This document shows, one piece after another, positions 8,552-14,209 of a DNA stretch of 21,443 nucleotides. The DNA comes from Nitrospiraceae bacterium UBA6905. GTDB taxonomy: Bacteria; Nitrospirota; Thermodesulfovibrionia; Thermodesulfovibrionales; UBA6898. Position 1 is the stretch's first letter; each line of letters begins with the position of its first letter. A program made the position numbers and the translations under genes. Under the pieces are notes generated by a model. That model was not told the origin of the DNA, searched no databases, and saw only the letters and a list, made by a program, of their open reading frames with translations. The stretch covers positions 1 to 21,443 of the forward strand of contig DKBH01000022.1 in NCBI GenBank assembly GCA_002451165.1, written 5' to 3'.

Positions 8552-8552
8552 A

Positions 8553-9296
8553 CTACGTTTTATGTCCTGACCGTGATAGGATAAAAACTTCGATGGCCTG
8601 ATGCTGCTTGTGCGAAAGATCTCGAAAACGGATGCCATAGCCGTAACTTGCCCCTATTCTTTCCATGCGCCGTATCTCTCCATCTGCAGAGATATGACCA
8701 AAGCCCGGCAGGACAAAGGAGATGGTAAGAACATCACCTTCAGCGAGGGCTTGCTCCGTCTCGATCATGATTCCTGAAGTGCTAATATCGCGGGTAGAAC
8801 AATAGAAGAAGACACCTGGCTGCTGCCCCTTGATCGATGCTTTCAGGAGCACGCGGTATCTTTGTCTCCGCTTAATAGATAACAGCGCCGTTACTTTACT
8901 GGCAAACTGCTCAGAATGGAAGGGCTTTATCATATAGGCATTGGCACCGCAATGGGTAGCGCGTTCAATACAGACCGGATCATTTGAACAGGTTATCAGT
9001 AATGCTACGTTCTTGAGTTGATTGTCCTGGCGTATCATCGCACAGAGACTGTCGCCACTGATGTCGGCAAGTTCTAGAGAGATGATAATAAGGTCCATCG
9101 CATGCGCTTTATGAAGTTCAAGAGCTTTCCGTCCGGACAGTGTCGTAAAAATCTCGAAGCTTGCCCTGTTGAGTATTGACTGTTCACGCTCAAGGGAATT
9201 TCTGATATTGTCCGCAATGAGTATCTTCTTTTTCACTTTGTTAGCCAGCCCGTTTCTCGGAAAATTAATGCATATGCATCGGTCATAATTTACCAT
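8553..9296 (-). CDS. Degenerate receiver domain fused to PilZ (c-di-GMP-binding) domain
   Basis: Residues about 22-138 form a receiver fold and about 143-240 a PilZ domain. The PilZ part has both c-di-GMP contact motifs: RxxxR (R144-R148, RQRYR) and DxSxxG (D170 to G175, DISTSG). It should therefore bind cyclic di-GMP. The receiver is unusual. At the phosphoacceptor position the sequence reads IIISLELADISG, putting S73 where Asp is expected. The acidic pocket has one Asp (D29) followed by Asn. The Lys (K124, IKPF) and Thr (T102) remain. It is probably not phosphorylated in the normal way. The start is uncertain: ATG at 9296 has no Shine-Dalgarno sequence, and a GTG at 9236 would begin just before the receiver. 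The Nudix gene follows directly. Confidence 0.9.
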   Translation of the reverse strand: MVNYDRCICINFPRNGLANKVKKKILIADNIRNSLEREQSILNRASFEIFTTLSGRKALELHKAHAMDLIIISLELADISGDSLCAMIRQDNQLKNVALLITCSNDPVCIERATHCGANAYMIKPFHSEQFASKVTALLSIKRRQRYRVLLKASIKGQQPGVFFYCSTRDISTSGIMIETEQALAEGDVLTISFVLPGFGHISADGEIRRMERIGASYGYGIRFRDLSHKQHQAIEVFILSRSGHKT

Positions 9297-9352
9297 AAAA
9301 CTTAAAGTAAAAGCATTGAAAGTTAGCGTAACTTGCCAATATAAAAGGAATA

Positions 9353-9381
9353 TTGACTCTGCGGGACAACCATGGTATGAT
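9353..9381 (+). promoter_or_regulatory. Sigma70-type promoter abutting the transglycosylase ATG
   Basis: The -35 is TTGACT (9353-9358), followed by a 17-nt spacer and -10 TATGAT (9376-9381), with a TGG extension just before the -10. The ATG of the next gene is at 9387, only 5 nt after the -10, so the transcript should begin at or next to the start codon. There is no Shine-Dalgarno sequence. This is the arrangement of a leaderless mRNA. Confidence 0.7.
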
Positions 9382-9386
9382 TAGCT

Positions 9387-10085
9387 ATGCGAATAGTATG
9401 GATTGTGATGTGTTGTCTGACGCTGACAGTGGCTGCAACATCAGCAGAGATATATAAATATATCGACGAAGAAGGCGTGGTTTGTTATACGGATGCACCG
9501 TTCGGCAAGAAGTCTCAACGGGTAGTGGGAGATAAGGCTTCTCCGGAAACAGAAGAGGTTAGCGTTGTAATCCGCCCTGATTACAGCGGTTACGTACATC
9601 AGGCTGCTTCCAAGTATGATCTGGAGCCGGAGTTAATCAAAGCAGTGATAACGACTGAATCGAATGGCAATCACCGTGCCGTTTCCCGGAAGGGTGCCAT
9701 GGGACTCATGCAACTTATGCCATCAACAGCGAACGATCTCAACGTTAGCAATCCTTTTAATCCGGAAGAAAATATAGAAGGTGGAACCAAGTATCTGAGA
9801 CAGCTTCTCGAACGGTTCAACGGCAATCTAACCTTAGCCTTGGCTGCATATAATTCAGGACCGAAGACGGTTGAAAAATACGGAGCCGTTCCTCCCATCC
9901 TCGAGACCCGTCAATATGTAAAAAAAGTCTTTTCCCTCTATAATGGCAAGAAGAAGTATGAATTTTCTGAAATAAGCAGTCCTTCTCAGGCACAGTCCTC
10001 GCCGATGTATAAGATCGTGTTGGACGATGGAACGATCCTTTTCACAAACGCAACGCTCGAAAAGAACAGTAAGACCAGGCTATAG
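9387..10085 (+). CDS. Secreted lytic transglycosylase (SLT) with DUF4124-like N-terminus
   Basis: This periplasmic murein-cleaving enzyme has a signal peptide at residues 1-20 with a probable cut after ATSA. A DUF4124-type segment follows (IYKYIDEEGVVCYTDAP, 22-38). The SLT domain (about 64-180) carries catalytic E91 in ITTESNGN, then GAMGLMQLMP (103-112) and AAYNSGP (153-159). The C-terminus (YKIVLDDGTILFTNATLE) resembles the N-terminal DUF4124 strand pattern, so the catalytic domain is flanked by two similar short segments. Family members cleave the MurNAc-GlcNAc bond, forming 1,6-anhydroMurNAc. The ATG at 9387 sits 5 nt behind a -10 box with no ribosome site. nadA starts at the base after its stop. 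Confidence 0.92.
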   Translation: MRIVWIVMCCLTLTVAATSAEIYKYIDEEGVVCYTDAPFGKKSQRVVGDKASPETEEVSVVIRPDYSGYVHQAASKYDLEPELIKAVITTESNGNHRAVSRKGAMGLMQLMPSTANDLNVSNPFNPEENIEGGTKYLRQLLERFNGNLTLALAAYNSGPKTVEKYGAVPPILETRQYVKKVFSLYNGKKKYEFSEISSPSQAQSSPMYKIVLDDGTILFTNATLEKNSKTRL

Positions 10086-11072
10086 ATGATTCCTGAGCTC
10101 GCCTCCCTGCGGAATCAGATCATGAGGTTCAAGGAGGAGAAACGCGCGCTTATTCTCTCTCACAACTATCAACGAGAAGAAGTACAGGAAATAGCGGACT
10201 TTGTGGGAGACTCGCTCGAACTCTCGAGAATTGCCGCAACGCGCGACTGCGACATGATCGTCTTCTGTGGTGTTCATTTCATGGCCGAGAGTGCTTCAAT
10301 CCTCTCCCCTGAAAAGACCGTGCTGCTTCCTGAAGAGGGAGCTGGCTGCCCCATGGCAGACATGATCAGGGCTGACTCCCCACGACCTGTCAGAAGGAAA
10401 TTTCCGGGATTCGAAGACCCTCCAGCATATGTCTATCCTCCTGAATTCTCATTAAATGACATGAAGAAACAGTATCCTGGTATTCCTGTTGTTGCTTATG
10501 TCAACACGACGGCTGAAGTGAAGGCAGGGAGCGATATCTGCTGTACGTCAGCGAATGTGGTGCGCGTCATCGAATCGCTTTCTAGCGATGCGGTCATTTG
10601 TGTGCCCGACAAGAATCTCTCAATGTGGGCTGCAAGGAATACTGAAAAAAAAGTCATAGCCTGGGACGGTTACTGCAATATACATGAGCGGGTGACTGTG
10701 GAGGATGTGGAGCGTGCGCGCAAGAATCATCCGCGTGCTGTTCTCATGGCACATCCTGAGTGCCGCATAGAGGTCCTTGATCGGTCGGATTATGTTACCA
10801 GCACTTCTGGGATGCTCAGATATGCTGCAGCATCTTCAGAAACTGAATTTATCGTTGGTACCGAGAGCGGTCTCTTACATCGACTCCACAAAGAAAATCC
10901 GGAGAAATTGTTCTTTCCCCTCAGGAATGATATGGTTTGTCCGAATATGAAGAAGACCACGTTGCAAAGCGTTCTCAGAGCGTTCCGGGAAAACAGCTAT
11001 ATTGTAAAGGTTCCCGAGCATGTCCGCATTCCGGCTAAACGCTCTCTCGATCGGATGCTTCAGGTAATATGA
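10086..11072 (+). CDS. nadA: Quinolinate synthase NadA
   Basis: NadA condenses iminoaspartate with dihydroxyacetone phosphate to quinolinate, the first committed intermediate of de novo NAD synthesis, using a Fe4S4 cluster. The three cluster cysteines are C88 (GAGCPMAD), C197 (WDGYCNIH) and C285 (MVCPNMKK), one per domain. LSHNYQREE, YVNTTAEVKAGSDICCTSAN, VPDKNL and MAHPEC are typical NadA sequences. C88 and C197 are 109 residues apart against 87 in E. coli and Thermotoga NadA, because about 22 residues rich in Pro, Arg and Tyr (roughly 98-122) are inserted before the MKKQYPG helix. It starts directly after the transglycosylase stop and is presumably in the same transcript. nadB and nadC are not in the window. 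Confidence 0.96.
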   Translation: MIPELASLRNQIMRFKEEKRALILSHNYQREEVQEIADFVGDSLELSRIAATRDCDMIVFCGVHFMAESASILSPEKTVLLPEEGAGCPMADMIRADSPRPVRRKFPGFEDPPAYVYPPEFSLNDMKKQYPGIPVVAYVNTTAEVKAGSDICCTSANVVRVIESLSSDAVICVPDKNLSMWAARNTEKKVIAWDGYCNIHERVTVEDVERARKNHPRAVLMAHPECRIEVLDRSDYVTSTSGMLRYAAASSETEFIVGTESGLLHRLHKENPEKLFFPLRNDMVCPNMKKTTLQSVLRAFRENSYIVKVPEHVRIPAKRSLDRMLQVI

Positions 11073-11127
11073 TAGTCACGCAGGAGCTATCGTTGTTCTT
11101 CTGATTACACTTCTTGGTGCTCTGGAC

Positions 11128-12294
11128 ATGAATCCGCTGGAAAGAAAGATTGTCAATCGTATTCGAAGCCACGGTCCCGTAACGTTTGAAACCTTCATGG
11201 AGATGGTTTTGTATGATCCTGAACATGGGTATTATACTTCTCAGAAGACAAGAATCGGTAGAGAAGGGGATTTCTATACCAGTTCTCACCTCCATCCGGT
11301 ATTCGGGTCAATAGTGGCAAAGCAGATAATGGAAATGTGGGCTGCCATGGAAAGTCCGGAAATTTTTACGATACTGGAAATGGGTGCTGGGGAGGGATAT
11401 TTGTGTAAGGATATTCTGAGCTGGATCCGAATGTCGGAGCGCATGCCTCATACTGCAGAGAGCACAGGGTTGACCGCCCGGGATGCGTTTTATGACCATG
11501 TTCGGTATGTCATCGCGGAGAAGAATCCATTCCAGATGCGGCAACAGAAAAAACATCTTGAGGATCATTACGGAAAGGTCTCCTGGGTTACGGATGTTCG
11601 AGATGCTGGCATCATGACAGGGTGTATATTTTCTAATGAATTGCTGGATGCATTTCCTGTTCATCGTGTGAAAATGGAAGATACCCTGAAAGAGATATAC
11701 ATTGATCACGACGGGCATGCTTTTCGTGAACAATCATGTCCGTTGTCAACAGAATTACTTACCCGGTATTTTACTGATGCAGGGGTTGTACTCAGTCCGG
11801 GGCAAACGACAGAGGTTAATCTTCGCATAAAGAGCTGGCTGGCGTCTCTATCTCGTGTTCTCTGCAGGGGTTTTGTATTCACGATTGACTATGGTTATCC
11901 TGCAGAGGAATATTACAGCGAGGACAGGAGCCGGGGAACGGTCATGTGTTACTTCCGGCATCAGCTCTGCGAAGACATATTTGCGCATATAGGTGAACAG
12001 GATATTACTGCACATGTCGATTTCTCCTGTCTGAAGCGCTGGGGAGAGGATGTGGGGTTGCAGCCCGTTGGATACTGTAGCCAGGGAACTTTTCTTCTGG
12101 CTAATGGCATCGATCGTGAGATTGCCCGGCTTGCGGCTACATCCCCTGATTACTTGTTCGAACTGGCCAGGATCAAGAAGCTTTTCATGCCCCAGGGACT
12201 GGGTGAATCACACAAAGTACTGATTCAGTATAAAGGTGATGATGTTCCGAAACTCAAGGGATTCTCCATTAGGAACCAGCTGAGGCTCTTGTAA
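11128..12294 (+). CDS. SAM-dependent methyltransferase, MidA/NDUFAF7 family (COG1565)
   Basis: The 388-aa length and motif order match COG1565. Visible are YDPEHGYYTS (29-38), GDFYTSSHLHPVFG (47-60), SAM motif I LEMGAGEG (83-90), SNELLDAFPVHRV, TIDYGYPAEEYY and the late segment SQGTFLLANGI. In mitochondria NDUFAF7 dimethylates an arginine of a complex I subunit; the bacterial substrate is not established. It is cytoplasmic, with no signal or membrane segment. It follows nadA after 55 nt in the same direction and probably shares its transcript. Its last 26 bp overlap, tail to tail, the end of the minus-strand TIM-barrel gene, so transcripts of the two could pair at their 3' ends. Confidence 0.9.
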   Translation: MNPLERKIVNRIRSHGPVTFETFMEMVLYDPEHGYYTSQKTRIGREGDFYTSSHLHPVFGSIVAKQIMEMWAAMESPEIFTILEMGAGEGYLCKDILSWIRMSERMPHTAESTGLTARDAFYDHVRYVIAEKNPFQMRQQKKHLEDHYGKVSWVTDVRDAGIMTGCIFSNELLDAFPVHRVKMEDTLKEIYIDHDGHAFREQSCPLSTELLTRYFTDAGVVLSPGQTTEVNLRIKSWLASLSRVLCRGFVFTIDYGYPAEEYYSEDRSRGTVMCYFRHQLCEDIFAHIGEQDITAHVDFSCLKRWGEDVGLQPVGYCSQGTFLLANGIDREIARLAATSPDYLFELARIKKLFMPQGLGESHKVLIQYKGDDVPKLKGFSIRNQLRLL

Positions 12295-13042
12295 GACGGC
12301 GGATATTCTCCATGCTGCGCATCACTTTTTCCGGTGAATGTGCTTCTATGGTATGAATACAGTCCTTATTCCTCAGGAGATAGAAGAATTTTCCAAAGTC
12401 AAAGGTCCCTTCTCCTACGGGTAAGTGCTGGTCTGACGACTTGTCATTATCATGCAGATGAAGCTCAATGATATAGGGATTCAGTGCCTCCATCCAGTCC
12501 TCAAGACGAACCTTTGAGAAGAGGTTGCAATGACCCGTGTCAAAGCAGACGCCGAAATTTATCGAGTTCATGCCCTCCATAAGCATTTTCAAATTAGATG
12601 GCTCATCTTCAAAAATGTTCTCGATCGCGATTCTGACATCCATAGATGCTGCTCGCTTATTTATAGGCTGCCAGGTAAGAAGGCTCTTTTCAAGCCACCA
12701 GTCCGCTTTCAGTGCATAGCGCCACTTTTCGTATCCGGAGTGAAAGACGATAATCTTTGGTTCGAATATTTCGGCGACATCGAGCATGTGATCAAGTCTC
12801 TTGAGCGTTGCTTTTCGGACAAGAGAATCCACTGCTCCAGGGGAAAGATCCATGAAGGGAGCATGAAAGGAAAGTGACGGATCGTGGCTGAGCTCTCTTT
12901 TCACTCGCTTCAGGTCGGCAATCGTAATCATATCAAGGGTTTCACCGGCAAAGTATATCTCGAGATTGAGGCGTCTATCTCTGATTAGATCGAGATGCTC
13001 AGAAAGATTGTTGAATGGTATATGGACGTGAGGAGTGATCAC
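12269..13042 (-). CDS. Sugar phosphate isomerase/epimerase-like TIM-barrel protein
   Basis: This is a xylose-isomerase-like TIM barrel (AP endonuclease family 2 superfamily). Probable metal and catalytic residues appear at the ends of the barrel strands: H60 (SFHAPF), H101 (VFHSGY), E141 (IAIENIF), D168 and H171 (CFDTGH), H197 and D198 (ELHLHDND), and a late Glu in TIEAHSPE. The 257-aa length is normal. The superfamily covers sugar isomerases, epimerases and endonuclease IV; the substrate cannot be assigned. The start is GTG at 13042, overlapping the upstream TGA by 4 bp (GTGA), so translation is coupled to the FmdB-type gene. Its 3' end overlaps the methyltransferase gene by 26 bp. Confidence 0.85.
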   Translation of the reverse strand: MITPHVHIPFNNLSEHLDLIRDRRLNLEIYFAGETLDMITIADLKRVKRELSHDPSLSFHAPFMDLSPGAVDSLVRKATLKRLDHMLDVAEIFEPKIIVFHSGYEKWRYALKADWWLEKSLLTWQPINKRAASMDVRIAIENIFEDEPSNLKMLMEGMNSINFGVCFDTGHCNLFSKVRLEDWMEALNPYIIELHLHDNDKSSDQHLPVGEGTFDFGKFFYLLRNKDCIHTIEAHSPEKVMRSMENIRRLTRASAGS

Positions 13043-13335
13043 TTTTTCGAATCAGCAGTTGTTTTCTTTTCTGATTTTAGCTCCTTCTGGGTATCTTTTT
13101 TTGTTGTGATTTCCGGCTTTTCCTTCTTCTCAGCACCTTCCTTTGTCTTCTTCTCCTTTCCTGCGTAATCCGTTGCATACCAGCCGGAGCCCTTCAGTAC
13201 AAAGGATGTGCTTGAAATCATCTTACTCATGGTCCCACCACAGCTCGGGCAGATCGTTAGGGGCTTTTCTGTTATCTTCTGCATAATCTCGTGATGCCTT
13301 CTGCACTTCCCGCATCGGTATTCATAAATTGGCAT
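13039..13335 (-). CDS. FmdB-family zinc ribbon protein with charged tail
   Basis: The N-terminal 45 residues are the FmdB/CxxC zinc ribbon: MPIYEYRCGKC, then CPSCGG, giving zinc ligands C8, C11, C29 and C32. A short middle segment (FVLKGSGWYATDY) is typical of the family. The rest, about 70-98, is a low-complexity Lys/Glu/Thr tail, probably disordered. The name comes from a putative regulator of formamidase in Methylophilus; the function of the bacterial family is unknown. A GGAGG at 13350-13346 precedes the ATG, and a good promoter lies upstream. It is the first gene of a two-gene unit with the TIM-barrel protein. Confidence 0.9.
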   Translation of the reverse strand: MPIYEYRCGKCRRHHEIMQKITEKPLTICPSCGGTMSKMISSTSFVLKGSGWYATDYAGKEKKTKEGAEKKEKPEITTKKDTQKELKSEKKTTADSKK

Positions 13336-13370
13336 AACTATATTACCTCCACAAGAATTGCTAACTCATC

Positions 13371-13399
13371 AATATAACGGAAAAAATAATTATCGTCAA
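13371..13399 (-). promoter_or_regulatory. Sigma70-type promoter for the fmdB-like gene
   Basis: Read on the minus strand, -35 TTGACG (13399-13394), an exact 17-nt spacer and -10 TATATT (13376-13371) precede the fmdB-like ATG at 13335. This leaves a leader of roughly 30 nt that contains a GGAGG ribosome site. Confidence 0.7.
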
Positions 13400-13592
13400 T
13401 AAGCGATGACGCGGAGATCTGTATATCTCAGAAAAAGAAGATGAGAAACTCTGGCTGTTGACTAATGACAACGTCCTTCGTTGGCAACAACCTCTGTTCG
13501 ATGGAAGACGGGCAGTAAGAAAATTCCTTACGAATCGGGGTTATGTGTCGCCTCTAGGGCTGCTAAACTCGGCTCCTGAGCCAAGAATTCTG

Positions 13593-13598
13593 TATAAT
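13593..13598 (+). promoter_or_regulatory. Consensus -10 box 5 nt before the coaE start
   Basis: A perfect TATAAT lies at 13593-13598 and the coaE ATG begins at 13604. No good -35 hexamer is visible at 16-18 nt; that place is occupied by a short palindrome, GGCTC-CT-GAGCC (13571-13582). There is no ribosome site, and the in-frame codon at 13598-13600 is TAG, so the start cannot move upstream. A leaderless transcript is implied. Confidence 0.5.
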
Positions 13599-13603
13599 AG
13601 TAT

Positions 13604-14209
13604 ATGCTGAAGGTAGGGCTGACAGGAAACTATGGTATGGGAAAGAGCTCTGTAGCTGATATGTTCAGGGAGCTTGGCGCGGCTACTATAGATAGTGACG
13701 ATATCGTTGCCTCACTACTGGATGAGAAAGTCGTAAAGGGTAAGATTAGAGGGCTTTTTGGTATTGATGTTGTTGACGCAGATGGCAATCTCAATAAAAA
13801 AAATATTGCCAATAAAATATTTAAAAACAAAATGTTACGAAATAAACTTGAAGTAATTCTTCATCCTTTGGTCCTCATGAGGGTGGACGAACAGGTGAAA
13901 AAGGTACGGAACAAAGATAGTATTATAATCGTTGAAGTGCCTCTTCTGTTTGAGGGAGGGTATCATACACGGTTTAATAGAACGATAACGGTATTTGCCG
14001 ACAGGAAGACTGCGCTGTCTCGATTAAAGGAGTCAGGTATATCACGAAAAGATGCTTTGCTTCGAATGCAGAGTCAGATGGATATCCGCACCAAGAAGCA
14101 GCGCGCAGATTACTGCATCGATAACCGCGGTACCAGAAGGCAGACCCAGACCCAGGTCAAGAAGATTTTCCAGATGCTCAAAACTGAGAATAGGAAAAAA
14201 GTTAGTTAG
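13604..14209 (+). CDS. coaE: Dephospho-CoA kinase
   Basis: CoaE phosphorylates the ribose 3'-hydroxyl of dephospho-CoA, the last step of coenzyme A synthesis. The P-loop GNYGMGKS (8-15) is at the N-terminus. IDSDDIV (29-35), the LHPLV segment, VEVPLLFEGGY and a late ADYCIDNRGT are family landmarks. The 201-aa length is normal. The usual GGIGSGK loop is altered to GNYGMGK but keeps the essential Gly-Lys-Ser. The start is fixed by an in-frame TAG just upstream and is very close to a TATAAT box, without a ribosome site. The gene converges with the priA homologue; the two stop codons overlap by 4 bp. Confidence 0.93.
   Translation: MLKVGLTGNYGMGKSSVADMFRELGAATIDSDDIVASLLDEKVVKGKIRGLFGIDVVDADGNLNKKNIANKIFKNKMLRNKLEVILHPLVLMRVDEQVKKVRNKDSIIIVEVPLLFEGGYHTRFNRTITVFADRKTALSRLKESGISRKDALLRMQSQMDIRTKKQRADYCIDNRGTRRQTQTQVKKIFQMLKTENRKKVS

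Noticed and set aside
8552..8638. Longer start for the Nudix hydrolase
   Set aside because: The extra 29 residues overlap the end of the PilZ gene and do not resemble Nudix N-termini; ATG at 8551 directly after the upstream stop is more likely.
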